A stretch of DNA of 64,000 bases from Beaufortia kweichowensis. Lineage: Eukaryota; Chordata; Actinopteri; Cypriniformes; Gastromyzontidae. This document shows, piece after piece, positions 33,901 through 45,929 of the stretch; the first letter of the stretch is position 1, and each line of letters opens with the position of its first letter. The position numbers and the translations under genes were made by a program. The stretch covers positions 13,197,942-13,261,941 of the forward strand of contig CM032805.1 in assembly GCA_019155185.1 (NCBI GenBank). Direction: 5' to 3'. The notes under the pieces are model-generated. The model searched no databases. It worked only from the letters and a program-made list of their open reading frames with translations, and was not told the DNA's origin.

Positions 33901-35249
33901 TTCAGTGAATAAAAGCTGCTTGAATGTAAATTCTACATTCATTTTCAATTTCTAAATAGAGAAGAAAACTTTTAAAAACTAACTTTTAGAAAGTAATTAG
34001 GCCTTACGTTTTATTCTGAAGGCTGTATACACGACGAGGCCCAGAAGTTGTGACTGTATTGTTAGTGTGGAAGTTTTGGAAAAAATTCAAGAAAAAGAAA
34101 GGAATTGAAGAAAAAATAATTATTTGCACAGTTTCTAGGTCACTGATAATAAAACATATGCAAATTTGCATCAGTGACTTTGTTACTGAAAAGCTCATGA
34201 TTTCTTGCTTCCATCAAGCTTGAAAGATGCTCTTTAGAACAGTCTTAGATTTTCATCTAACAAGGATTATCTGATTTTCCACTAACTCGTACCAAAGTAA
34301 ACATGGTAAATTAAAAACTTCTGATATTATGCAAGTTTTTTTAAGAAAACGTTTTGCTAATTGATAATATATCAATGATTATAAAAACTATAGAAAAATA
34401 AGACAACCAGGTTAAGGGTCAATCCAGACCTGACCATCTCTGTATAGCTTGTCTTTAAAAGAAAAGGTGGAAAAGTCATCTTGAAGATTGTCGATAAAAA
34501 TAAAAAATTAAAAGGAAAAAGAAATCTCAGTCGAATTAAATATAATGGTCATCTGTTTGCCTTAAAAATACAGTTTTACAGTAGTCATAACTTTTTGTGG
34601 GTTCCCAGTATAGTGTATAATCTTTTGAAACAATAGTATATTATTATTCTTGCACAAAATGTGTTTGTAGAGCAGCTACAGTATTTAAATATGGTCGGGT
34701 GGCCTTGGGTATATAAACTTGCAATGCAGATTTTAGTAACAAGAATTAAAAATGTATATAGTAGTAAAGTATGCAGCTAAAACAATGTAACAATGAAATA
34801 ATTATCTTTCAAAACATCTCTTTCCTTAATAACAGTGTGTTAAAGGCCAGTGCAATAGATGACAGGTGGTACAATAAACTGTATGAGAGTAAAAACACTA
34901 TTACCACAAATGTCATCTTTCTGAGTTTAAATACTTTCTAAGTTCGTGTTTCACACACAGAGCCAATGAGACATTAGTGCTATGCATATTTAAATAAAGT
35001 CCTTGTCATTTTCTATTTGCAAGGTGCACAAATAAACAACATTATAACAGCCAGATTGAATTGTAAATTTTCACACTGAGTTTCATGCATGTACCCCTCC
35101 ATCATTTGACAACCTTTACACCTAATTATTTCTAATAAAACGGATAAGGTCAGTCATCAAAAGCTGGTGACTTTTATAATACAACCCCCCCTTACACATT
35201 CTTGTATGCTTTCAATCTTTCTGGTTTCTCCTGTCTTGTTTGATGGATT
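33901..35249. other. AT-rich stretch with octamer palindrome
   Basis: Featureless AT-rich DNA, except for the 14-bp palindrome ATGCAAATTTGCAT at 34158-34171 (two overlapping inverted POU octamers) and TGAATGTA-5 nt-TACATTCA near 33921-33941. Confidence 0.45.
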
Positions 35250-35840
35250 GATTAATTAATTGCTTGAAATATACTATTGTGTACTTTAACGCCTAACGTC
35301 TTGATCGAGGCCGGTGAAATAGCCCAGATTGACAGCCTTAAAACACCTCAGTCTCTGTCTGTCAGAAATGGGACTGTTGAAACAACTGGTATTGAGTTCT
35401 GCCATGTCCCCCTCCTTTTTCTTTGTGCGTTTGAAGTGCTTTAAACAACGAGGAGTCCACATCGCCTGTATAATAGCCCATAGTGTTACAAAGGGCCCAG
35501 TGCTTTATCTTGACAGCGGAGGGAGAATCTCTTTGTTTGAGTGCTGTACTGTTGTCAAGCACGCATTGGCTTAAAGTATCCGCTCTGCAGGAAGCTGGTT
35601 GCTCTGATGTTGGTCGGGGCTGCGTTACATGCCCGCTGCCATGCATGGGATACGTTCACCGGGTGAAACGGCCATCTCTGCCCGAGTCCTTTAGCACGAT
35701 TTACACCATACTTTTAAAAACAGTCTCTCGCTGTGACCTGCCGAGTTCTAACAGAAACGGCAGTCTGGCGAACCTTTTTCTAATACAAGCAGGTGGCAAA
35801 CTTAGTTTGGGCCAAATCAAAAGGTCAAAATGTGAGTGGT
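35250..35840. promoter_or_regulatory. large candidate enhancer block
   Basis: Starts with ATTAATTAATTG at 35251-35262 and continues as complex, repeat-free, CpG-bearing sequence. Overlapping frames on both strands (81, 94, 119 codons) show stop depletion but no protein family, and none has a plausible coding signature. Confidence 0.4.
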
Positions 35841-37019
35841 AGGGTGAAATCACTTTTAACTGAGCAAAACCACTGGATTTAATTTAACATTTTAAATCCA
35901 ATAGCCACAAGAAGTGTGGCTTTTATAAATGGATAAAACAAGTGATTTGATAGCATTATGGTTTGATGGAACAGGGACGAATGACCAGTAAGAGGATTGT
36001 GACATTAAATAAACCTATGACCCTTTTCAGAGATTAATAAATACAGGGCAATTGATGTATGTGAAATGCTGTTGATGCATAATGTATCCATGGAATTTTT
36101 AAGATTTTAGTCAAGTCTAAAGGTAGATGTCTCCATTTATTTATAATTTTTGACTGTTTATATTTCTTCTCCCTTACGAAATCATTTGAAATGGTCATGC
36201 ACTGCTACAAATGAACTTTTACAAGTACAAATGATATGTAGTTTCTCTAATAATTTGGAATCATGAAATAATAATGTTAGAAAACAGCAAAAAAGCTGTT
36301 TAAATTAGATTATAGAAAGTCAGTTTAGAGTCTTTTCATTCTCTAAAGAGCTAATAAAGCATATTTTACCAAAAGGCTAATTATGACTTTCTTATTATTT
36401 TTTTTTTATATTATTTTTATACTTTTGTCTTATAATAGTTTGGGAAGTCAGTTACTAGTTTGTCCACTAGGGGAGCTCTTCTCTTCAGTTAAGGTCTTCC
36501 CTATATAAACCTCTCACACAGAACAATCACAGGGTTATCTCTCTTATCTTCAATCAGTGTACAGTAGGTCATTTCCAATTTATAATCTACAGTAAGATTA
36601 AATGTCTATCATCTGTGATTTTTTTTTTTACAATTGCAACAATCACATAGCTACAGAGCAAATCTTAATTTTATGAAAGCATGAATATGAAAATTATTTG
36701 TAGATATTCAATTACGTGTATATATTTAAAACAAACGTTGATTCCTTCACATTTCCCAGCAATTTATTACAAAGAAACAGATAGTAAAACTAGATCAGAA
36801 GGTGTACAGTCCAGTATTCAAATCAAATAATTAAAACCTAATTTATGTGTATTATATAAACAGAACAAAGATGTTTTAATAGTCCTGTCATTAAATGCAT
36901 TATCTTATCTCAATCCTTCTTTTTCTCTCTCTCTTGCTCAGAAATGTCTCAGCATGCACGTTTGCACACGCTTAAATAAATATATAAATGTATATCGTAA
37001 GCTGAGACAATCCTGTGTT
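35841..37019. other. AT-rich unannotated stretch
   Basis: No gene or transposon recognised. T homopolymers near 36400 and 36620. Confidence 0.4.
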
Positions 37020-37330
37020 GTCCTAAACAGGAGAACTCATCCATTGAAGCGTTAAATGCTATGGTGAGGAAAGCAGGGGAATGAGAGGATACGGCCCTCG
37101 CTGCTCTCAAAGACGCAGCTTGACAAGAGAGGGCAGTATGATGTCATTGACAAAGTGGACAAACTTTTATTCTCTGATTCCCTGCCAGTCGCTGGAGTGC
37201 TTCTGTTTGTGTCTGCTTGTGTTTGTGAGTGCCTGCGTGTGCGTCTGTATGAGAGGGGTGTTGTGTTCGAGCATAGAAATTCAGTGGACCTTTCAAAGAG
37301 ATGAGAGCCAAAATCAAGGACTTACTTTAT
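37020..37330. promoter_or_regulatory. small candidate regulatory block
   Basis: Moderately GC-rich, repeat-free sequence with an 87-codon + frame of unknown character. The GTGTTTGTGAGTGCC GT-rich segment inflates that frame. Confidence 0.2.
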
Positions 37331-37461
37331 GCTGTTATTCATAGTGTCAAATAAATGTTTGATCTTGACTGTACACTGAGATAACTGTATACCTTCCACA
37401 TTTAGCTGTCAGTGTTTATTTCATGCAGTTTCCATACGAATGTCAAACATTATCCTAACAA

Positions 37462-38116
<655 letters not shown>

Positions 38117-38239
38117 ATACAGAATGTTCAGGCCATCAGATGTCTCCCCTTGTGTCGCTCACCCTCTCCTGATCACAGGCTGGATGTGTCACACCCCCGG
38201 TGGATTTGCCTTTTGCTCAGTCATTCTCTTTCTGTACCG
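38117..38239 (+). other. candidate 123-nt exon
   Basis: A strong acceptor (TGTTTTTGTTTTTCAG, ending 38116) and a strong donor (CCG|GTGAGT, GT at 38240) bound exactly 123 nt, a multiple of three. Two of the three + frames are open throughout: one begins IQNVQAIRCLPLCRS, the other YRMFRPSDVSPCVAHP and ends in a hydrophobic FCSVILFLYR. Neither resembles a known protein to me. Could be a coding exon, a lncRNA exon or a conserved element with chance sites. Confidence 0.3.
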
Positions 38240-38560
38240 GTGAGTGTTGATGTTCTATAGCTTGACCTGACAGAAAGAGCGAGTGCAGGCCGTATAAAGA
38301 CTGCCTGACACCTTCTGCTGAGTAATGTCTGATGCAAATATTATAATAAATCCACTAACTCTGTTTAGATTCTGCTGATGCTTGAGGAATCCACAAAATC
38401 GTTTGCAGATACTCGGTTGTGCAATGAGAGGTAGTTTGCAAAACCGAACGGTTGCAATCCGTGATGTTTTTTATTATGTTGTGATGTGTTTGTGGGGTGT
38501 TTATTTCAAGGTGGAAAAAATTCAGTACAGGCTAAAATAAAACTTATAATAATTTAACAT
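38240..38560. other. spacer after candidate exon
   Basis: No repeat or frame seen. Moderately complex up to 38460, then AT-rich. Confidence 0.3.
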
Positions 38561-38618
38561 AAATTTATATGTGGCAGATGCTTTTATCAAAATCACGCCC
38601 TGGGAATAAAACCTTTTA
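38561..38618 (-). mobile_element. SINE tail fragment
   Basis: TATGTGGCAGATGCTTTTAT followed by CCCTGGGAATAAAACC matches the tail and part of the head of the tRNA-derived SINE on the minus strand, with the middle deleted. Confidence 0.6.
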
Positions 38619-38929
38619 TGTGTCTATGTTAATAGGTTATTTTTTCTAAATTTAAGATAAAATGTTAATTAATACAAAAACAATTTAAGCATAAATGGAA
38701 CTGGAGCATGAATTTACATTGGACTTTTCTTGTCATTTCAGGCATCTGCACCACGTCCCTGTCAGCAAGTTATTATAAATTATTTCAATTTCATGCAGTT
38801 ATCTACTCATAACCATACTGAGTTGATGTTTGATGTTGATTATCATGACAGGATGTTAAATAGATATGAATTCCTCTTACATTTATTCAATACCGGTTAT
38901 CTCTTCTGTTGAAAATGGTTTAAGCGTAA

Positions 38930-39425
38930 ACGAGACCTAAGAGAGGGCCTGAGGTAATACATCACAATGCTCTTAAAATAGCCATCAGCCAGTGGGAGCG
39001 ACGGCCGAATTAAACAATGTTCGTTGTCCGTGAACAGAAACTCACTCTCAACTCGACCCTAAAATGCCTCGTGAACTGTAGAAGCTTAATTGAATTTCTG
39101 GTTTTCTGTGGCCCAAAAGAGAGAATGTGACTTTGTGTAGATGCAAAGCCCAAATGATTTTTGCTTCATTTATTTGGAGCTGAATTTTTGGAAACGTCTC
39201 CTAGTAAAGGGATTTCAGAAATCATAATCCGACTTAAGTTAAGAGTATTCTTCACTAATTCACGGAATATATGAACACTCTATATCTTCAATTAAGAGGA
39301 TTGAAAGATAAGTGTGGAAATGGGAATTGACTGGAAATTGGATGTTTGGGGGCTAATCTGCAGTTTGCGAGCAGGTTGAAGACTACAAAATAGATTATGC
39401 AATCTTAGATATCACATACCTGAAG
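38930..39425. promoter_or_regulatory. candidate regulatory block
   Basis: Repeat-free sequence with CpGs (GGGAGCGACGGCCG near 38995) and AATTAAACAATG, a SOX-like core near 39008. No open frame. Confidence 0.35.
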
Positions 39426-39429
39426 TGCT

Positions 39430-39990
39430 TTCTCCATGCATGTGTCCCAGAAACATCTCTGTCTTGATGATATAGTGCAGAAAATCTGCTGATGTGATTG
39501 AAATTATTCCCACAAATTAACGTACACATGCAAATGAGGATTTAATTAATTGCAAAATGCATTTTGATTAAATACTCCAAACGTCATGATTCTAATCTTT
39601 ACAAAACTTTTAATTAATTTTGCTAGTTAAACCTCATCAACACTTCCAATGGAGCTTAATTAGGATCTAGCCTCCCCCTTATAATTTAAAGCAGGAAAAT
39701 CAAAAATTAGCCATTGTTATCACATATGTAATGCTACCAGTAAGAAAGATGGAGTCGTTGATAAATTAGCAGGGTCCTGATTTTCGCTTGCCAGTGAAAT
39801 AATAGTGCTAATTGGCAGATACTCCAATATTGATTAAATGAGGCTAACAACACTCATTTCATTAAGTCATTCGCATACCATAATTCAGATCTCTCTCTTT
39901 GTGTATGTCATTGCCTCGAGATTAGCGATTTCAGTAAGACCCAAGAAAACTAACGGCCGATGGAAACATTGAAATTACTTTAAAGGGACT
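39430..39990. promoter_or_regulatory. enhancer-like block dense in homeodomain and POU motifs
   Basis: Octamer ATGCAAAT at 39538-39545, then TTTAATTAATTGC at 39551-39563, TAATTAAT at 39611-39618 and TTAATTAG at 39656-39663, all within about 125 bp. Further TAAT cores follow to 39850. No repeat or frame. By motif density this is the strongest enhancer candidate in the window. Confidence 0.45.
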
Positions 39991-40520
39991 CTTCTCACTC
40001 TTTGATATCTTATGCTGCGAGTTTGTGAAAAGGTAAAAATAATGACTCGGTGCAACTTTCCCACAGTACGATGTCTTTTCTTGGGCGTGTCAGTAGAGTT
40101 GATGGATATTAAAATGTGTGCACCTGAATTGTGGGGCCTGTCGGGGAGTCTTGTCTTTCATCGTGGTGCGAGCAGGTAACAGAAAGATTTTTAAGATCGT
40201 CTTTTCAAAGCCTTTCAAACTTTTCTTCTCTCCAGTGGAAGTCCACTAAAGAGTCTAAGGAGGCTTACGGGGGATAATTCCTTCCGAGGTGCTAGAGGTG
40301 AGATAACCAATTACACATGATCACTTTTGACTTCTCTAATCTCCTGCCTGTATCACTGGATTTTACTCATATGAACCTGCAAACCTCGTCCCCCTCAAAT
40401 CAGACATTTCAGCCTTTGTTATTCTAATATTCCTGCTTGACTTCAGCACTTCAGTCAAGGAGTTAAGTACTGTCCCAACGGGAAGGGGTTTCTCAGGATC
40501 TCTGAGAAATTTGACCTGTG
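39991..40520. promoter_or_regulatory. candidate regulatory block
   Basis: Repeat-free, complex sequence with scattered CpGs. The 60-codon minus frame at 40363-40545 is not recognised. Confidence 0.25.
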
Positions 40521-41079
40521 CCACTGATAGTTTGAATTGTAGCATGCTTAGCTTAGCTTTTTTACTTCCAACTTTTGTCCAGAATGAGCCATCTGCTGGT
40601 TTACCTTGTATTCAATTATTTTGGATTTGGTGGAACTATGTTTTTTGGGACACTATCAATTTCATAAGTTCACCTGTCTTTATAATTGTTTTTCTTAGAC
40701 AGCAATGACATTTGTTGTTGTTGTTCTCAAGTTTCTTGTTGTTTTTAGTTTACTGTAAATATTTCTGATTTTAGATTCTGTAATAAAAATGCTAAGATTT
40801 CAGTATGGACATAAACTCAAAAATCCCCTGAGCAATAGTTTGTTTTACCTTTCTGCAAAAAAATCTTCCACTGATTGTTCTCTATACACTTTCTCTTTTA
40901 CATTGTTTTTAAAAAATGTAAAAAAACAAGAAATGTTGTCCTAAACAAAAAACATTACAAGTTAATACTACTGCAAAGATTTTGTGTCTTTTTAAGTGAT
41001 AGTTGGAAAGATAAAACATTACTGTCTCTTACATTAAATTCCTAGCTAACCATTTCTTAACTAAACAGAGGATGATTCC
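40521..41079. other. AT-rich spacer
   Basis: T-rich and A-rich runs. No feature. Confidence 0.4.
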
Positions 41080-41350
41080 CTGTACTAGAACACATCTGTA
41101 GTAGCAGCAATCTTCTGACGTGGCCCATTTACACAGGTACTTTGTAATACACGGCCCTGATTTTCTGAGATCCCAAATAAAGGCTACTAATTTGCTTGTG
41201 CAATCTAACAAATTGCTTGTGTGCTTCGTGGGCGTATTGTGGCTGATTTACCAAGAATAATTACGCAAATAGCTGCACGTGCAAATAGGTTGGACACACC
41301 CACATTAAAAAAAGGCTTTTGCATGTGGCTGTGCCGAACGTAATACATGT
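41080..41350. promoter_or_regulatory. small candidate regulatory block
   Basis: Contains AATAATTACGCAAATAGC near 41255 with a C/EBP-like TTACGCAA. No repeats. Confidence 0.25.
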
Positions 41351-42240
41351 AGCTTGCTTACTAAATGCTATGTGATTTCTTTCAATGTAAAATTTCATTT
41401 TTTTTTATAAATCTACATTAATCTACATTTAATTGAATATGCATTTATATATAAATGTCATTTATAAAATAAGGATCTTTTTATATGATTTGATTTGAAA
41501 GCCCAAGTGTAATGAGCAGAAATACAGATGGGTGACACTCTTGAACCGTTTCAGGCTGATTGTGAAGTGGATGACAACATCACTTTTTATATCACAATTT
41601 ACAAACATGAAAAGTGCTGTATTATGTATGTTTATACCATCGCACCATGTATTTAACCTGCAAACTATTTTTATTGCATTTGGATAAATACTGTGATACA
41701 GTACAGCCAGGTCTGTCCTGTCTTTTATAATTGAATGCAATTAATCAAACTTTGTATGTATTAAAAACGATATATTAAATACTTGTAAACCATGATGTTG
41801 CATGTTTATAAGTCTTATTTGCGTGCAGGTTACATGTTTACATAACGTTGCATTATCATTCTCCGCTTAAATCTGAGAAAAAACAGGAAGGTTCAGTCTT
41901 CGGGATGTTAACCCTCTCCCTGACCAGCACCAGCTCCTCGATATGAACCAGCAACATACTGCAGGAAAATAGACAGCAGTCAGGTATGTTTTGTGCTTTC
42001 TTTTCTCACAGAGTGTCTTAAGTTCAATATCTATGTGATGGAAAACAAAACAGAAAATAACTCTTTTTCTGGCATCCTGGTGACAGCTGTCAAGAGTCAA
42101 CGCCCTTTCCTCATCGTCTTTGTACAGAGATTGCAACTCTGCTGAATTAGCAACATGCGCATCTCGGGCACAGGACGTTAGCCAAAATTCAAACGAACGA
42201 AAACACAGAGAGAAAGACATAGTCAAGGAAAGAGACGGTT
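41351..42240. other. AT-rich to mixed stretch
   Basis: AT-rich until about 41860, then mixed. The minus-strand frames of 92 and 119 codons (41462-41740, 41867-42226) have no recognised family. Confidence 0.3.
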
Positions 42241-42259
42241 AGAGAGAGAGAGAGAGAGA
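42241..42259. repeat. (AG)n microsatellite
   Basis: Short perfect AG run just upstream of CGGATTTTACC. Confidence 0.9.
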
Positions 42260-42322
42260 CGGATTTTACCACATTTTCACACAGACGCACAGAACACCCA
42301 CAACCTTCTGCTCGCACTATTT

Positions 42323-42766
42323 TTAATCCGACTTCCAACAGCAGTTATGGAGGAATCGTAAAGCTCCGTCGCGATAACTTTTCTTTTTGGGAATTGCAAC
42401 GATCTGCGTTCCACTCCTCTTCTGTCGTTGGTTCCTCGCTTTATTTTCCCTCCAAATGCAAACAGCTATGACCGCAAAACTCATGAGCGAGTATATGACT
42501 AAATAGGACACAGAGACTAGAGAAATATCTGTGGTTTGTGGCTTGGAGGAGGTGTGTGAGGTTAAAGATGTTGTGTGTGTGTGCGTGTATGCGAAGTAGT
42601 TGAGGGTAAGTGAATGGCTGTCCCAGCTTAAGGATGGAGTTGTGCTTTTAATCAGACTCGGATAATGGCTGCCATACGGCCCTGGCGATCTCATTCCTCC
42701 AAACCCTTTTTTCTTACAATGCACTTGAAAAGTTGGTTGGCCAAGCAGCAGCTGTTCATTTTCCAA
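42323..42766 (-). CDS. questionable 147-codon frame with one membrane segment
   Basis: The only long frame with a protein-like feature. Residues about 81-105 form an uninterrupted hydrophobic stretch (it includes LVIYSLMSFAVIAVCIW), followed by a strongly basic stretch (RENKARNQRQKR, 106-117), which would fit a single-pass membrane microprotein with a cytoplasmic C-terminus. Against it: residues 61-74 (THTHTT...) are encoded by a GT microsatellite, no family is recognised, and no splice or poly(A) context is clear. Minus-strand CCAAT (42828-42832) and TATAAAAA (42778-42785) lie upstream, but that TATA would start transcription past the first Met, favouring Met25 if used. Most likely non-coding. 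Confidence 0.12.
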   Translation of the reverse strand: MENEQLLLGQPTFQVHCKKKGFGGMRSPGPYGSHYPSLIKSTTPSLSWDSHSLTLNYFAYTHTHTTSLTSHTSSKPQTTDISLVSVSYLVIYSLMSFAVIAVCIWRENKARNQRQKRSGTQIVAIPKKKSYRDGALRFLHNCCWKSD

Positions 42767-42779
42767 TATTTAACACATT

Positions 42780-43300
42780 TTTATAATGGATATATGTGCA
42801 TGGAACTGATCCGCCGACAAGCCTTTGATTGGCCGGCTTGGTAATACTTACAGCCAAAGTTTGTTTTAAGTGGAATGAAAGAAATTCAATATGTGCATTT
42901 ATTGCAGCTGCTGTGGCACAGTTATATTTCTAAATCTGCAGCGAGTCGCAGTCTCGCGCCACTAGGGTGTGTGTGTGTGTCTGTTGTAAAGCTAGATAGA
43001 AATTGAACTGTGCAATAAAGACGTCCCATTATGTAACACCAGTTAGCGGCGTGTTCCCAAATTGATTATGCTCTCCGGCTGTTAATTAAGTTATTATATT
43101 CCACTTAATTTACTGATACTAAATTAGACTTTGCCTTTTTGAAGCACATATAGGGTTCAGGCAGGGTATGTGACTGAATGTAATGCATAAGAGCTACTGG
43201 GGGGAGGGCGACGGAGCGATCGGCTCATATACTGCATTTGTGGAAGTCTCTGAGCGACGCCTGTGAGTGTTGACTTCATTAATGATATCTCACAAACTGC
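42780..43300. promoter_or_regulatory. large candidate enhancer block
   Basis: Contains CCTTTGATTGGCCGGC near 42822 (TCF/SOX-like CTTTGAT plus an inverted CCAAT), TTAATTAA at 43082-43089 and CACTTAATTTAC just after. A GTGTGTGTGTGTCTG patch at 42968 is the only low-complexity part. No frame. Confidence 0.4.
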
Positions 43301-43612
43301 TGCTTAGAGTCATATACATATACAAAAGGAGAAAAGTGATTAGCAATCATTTACTAGAGATAAAAGGATTATTGCAATCGTCTTTGAAAGTCAAGACTTT
43401 TTGTATTTGTAAAGATGTTTTGCAAAACATAGACTCCAAATTACTTTAGTATTAACCTGGGGTGCTCATATGGGAAACAGGTTTGAATTCGGCTTTTCTT
43501 ATTGCAATGCTGTTGTCCCTTCTTGTTAAAACCCATTTAGCTTACGGATGAAAATGTGCTGTGAAGTACAATTACTATTAAAACTATTATTAACATTCAA
43601 AATTATTATTAC
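43301..43612. other. AT-rich spacer
   Basis: No feature. A 60-codon + frame is unsupported. Confidence 0.35.
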
Positions 43613-43700
43613 ATTTATGGTTATGAAAATTTGTCAAATATTTATTCTTGAGTTTTATACCTTTCCATCAAAATATAGTTTGCCATGATTATATTAGAAT
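43613..43700 (+). repeat. dispersed repeat, copy 1
   Basis: TTATGGTTATGAAAA, TATTTATTCTTGAG, TTTTATACCTTTCC and AAAATATAGTTTGCCATG recur in the same order, diverged, at 50003-50092. That marks a dispersed element of unknown family whose ends are not defined here. Confidence 0.7.
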
Positions 43701-44189
43701 ATTAAAATGGGCTCATATTAAAACAGATCTTAGATCTTAGATTTTAAGATTTATTTCAAAGGTTTTAGATTAAATTAAAGTTTAAATTAGTTCATATGTA
43801 TTAATATAGATAATATGTACACAATATTAGTCTTACTATCCTTTTTGTACTTTATTTGTTAAGACTTAGTCTTCACAAACTTGAGATCAAACTTTATTCA
43901 TTTCCATTTTGAAGTTTATTACAGTAAAGATGTTGTAAGGCTATCTGTATTGTTTACATGCTTTATAAATAAAGGTGACTTGATAAAGACACACACCAGC
44001 ATGAGTTTCATTTTATTTCCGTTTACCTTTACAAATGATGCCTTTAGCCAAATCCTGTCTTCTAACTGTGCACACAGATTAGTGAGTCTGAGATGCCAGA
44101 ACTCAAGATGTACAGACAGTGACAGTGAAGTGAGTCCTGTTTTAGTTGATCCTAGACTAGAAAGTTTATAACAAAATAAATGACAGGTA
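43701..44189. other. AT-rich stretch
   Basis: Contains overlapping TTAGATCTTAGATTTTAAGA strings near 43729 and a 96-codon + frame (43881-44171) of no known family. Confidence 0.3.
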
Positions 44190-44720
44190 AACGAACAGGT
44201 TTAGACGTGTCTCTCGGAACGAGATCTTCCGGAGCTCGATTTTCGCTTTCTTTGACCTGTGAGCGCCAGTGGGCTAAAGTTAATAGTACCCATTTGTCTA
44301 TGTTTTAAGTTGTGAAATTATTGCAAAGCGTTGTGTAACAAACTACCAGACAGATAATATTTCTGTGCCAGAGCTGGAGATGCATCCAGAATCAAAGTTT
44401 AAGGAAATGAGCGGGAAATGAAACCGTATGTAGCGCCCTTTTTCTCCTAATGTTAACAAGAGAAGAACCAGATGCAGTTTGGGGCCTTAGACTTTGATAT
44501 GCTTTTTGTTTCGCACACAGCTAAATAAACCATCCCATCCCCAGCTCTGTGATACGTTTTGAGCAAAAATTCATAGCTTTGGACACGCTAATTTCAAGCA
44601 CATCGTTTGCAATCAAAGCAACAAAGTGGTTTCGCTGCAGTTTTGATGCTTGGAATCCACAGTAAACAAATACAGTTTGTCTGGACTGTCACATTTTCTG
44701 TAAGCAATTTCAAGTTTTTC
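44190..44720. promoter_or_regulatory. candidate regulatory block
   Basis: Repeat-free, CpG-bearing left part (TCTCGGAACGAGATCTTCCGG near 44212, itself partly palindromic) and a motif-rich centre. No open frame. Confidence 0.3.
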
Positions 44721-45099
44721 TCTGTTCTTCACATGTTCCATAATTAAATTTATCTGATGCTAATGGTTTTTCTCAATGTGGTAATGACATGCGTTTAGTA
44801 CTTGTAGTTTACTTACTGTAATTAACACAGAGCATGAGATAAAGAGAATATTTGTCTGTATATGTGATAAACGTTACATGAACATTAGTGGGCAATTATC
44901 ATAACCTTCCGCATATGATTAAAGTACATATTGATTTACTAGATCATCTTTTAGGTCTTGCTTGCGATACAGGCATCTTAACCTTCTTTGTAATATCTAG
45001 AATCATTCTGTTCTTTTTTGGGGTCTGTTTTTAGGCTTTAGGCTTTAGCTTAGTCCATCAAAGTCCAGACTTCGCTGTCATGGCAATCATACTTAATTC
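44721..45099. other. AT-rich spacer
   Basis: No feature; a direct TTTAGGCTTTAGGCTTTAG triplication lies near 45030-45050. Confidence 0.4.
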
Positions 45100-45620
45100 C
45101 TGGCTCTATAAGCACGCCTGACCTGCCAAGATAGGACTGGCAACCCAGTTAAAGAGCCCAATGCATCTTTTTACAATTTACAAGAATGTGTCAGCAATAG
45201 CCTCTTGGCGGCCATGGCTGGAAATTCAAAATGACAAAACTAATGAAAGCATTGTGATCTCCGTGGCAGCAAGATCCATCCCTGAATGTGTCTATTTGAA
45301 GCAGCTGTTCAGCTGCTCTGATTTGGTAGGAACAGAATGCATATCAAATGACATCATACGGTTGGTGTTGATTAATTAGAAACTTTAAATTGCTTTCTAA
45401 GTAAATAGAAGTGGCCAAGAAGGAGGGTTAATGATCTTTGCATTATAGCCAAAGAGGCCATTTGGCTCCAATTAGGTCAGTGGGAACGGAGAAAAAGAAA
45501 TATTATCAGACTGATCTCTCTCTCTTTCTCGCTTGCTCGCTCGGTCTCTCTCTCATCCTTGTGTCTCCTGAACTGGCTGCCAAGGAGCATCTTTGATTCG
45601 GAGCATGAAATTAAATTTCA
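45100..45620. promoter_or_regulatory. large candidate enhancer block with E-box palindrome
   Basis: Perfect inverted repeat AGCAGCTGTTCAGCTGCT at 45300-45317 contains two CAGCTG E-boxes two bases apart. ATTAATTAG lies at 45371-45379. Repeat-free until a CT/CG-rich low-complexity patch at 45514-45554. A 72-codon + frame across it matches nothing known. Confidence 0.45.
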
Positions 45621-45734
45621 ATAGTGGCCTACAGCATCATACAAAGAAAGGGACTTTGTGTGAATTCTCCTAACTTGTTCTTTTGTTCTGTCAAAAATGA
45701 ATATATCATGACAATGCGAAACCCATTGTAAACC

Positions 45735-45765
45735 TTTAAAAGGACGGTTCACCCAAAAATTCACA
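45735..45765 (+). mobile_element. terminal fragment of CACCCAAAAATG-family MITE
   Basis: TTTAAAAGGACGGTTCACCC and AAAAATTCAC match the family end. The rest of the element is not recognisable. Confidence 0.6.
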
Positions 45766-45929
45766 GGAGAAATGTTGAAGACTACTGACCACTGATTTGC
45801 ATATAATAAATTTTTTTTACAGAGCAACAGCATATTTATCATAAATTGCAACACCGTAAGAAGCACTAGCAAACCCAGTGGCTTTGATGTAAGTTTCACT
45901 TACTCTCTGAACATAGTATTACAGCGGTA

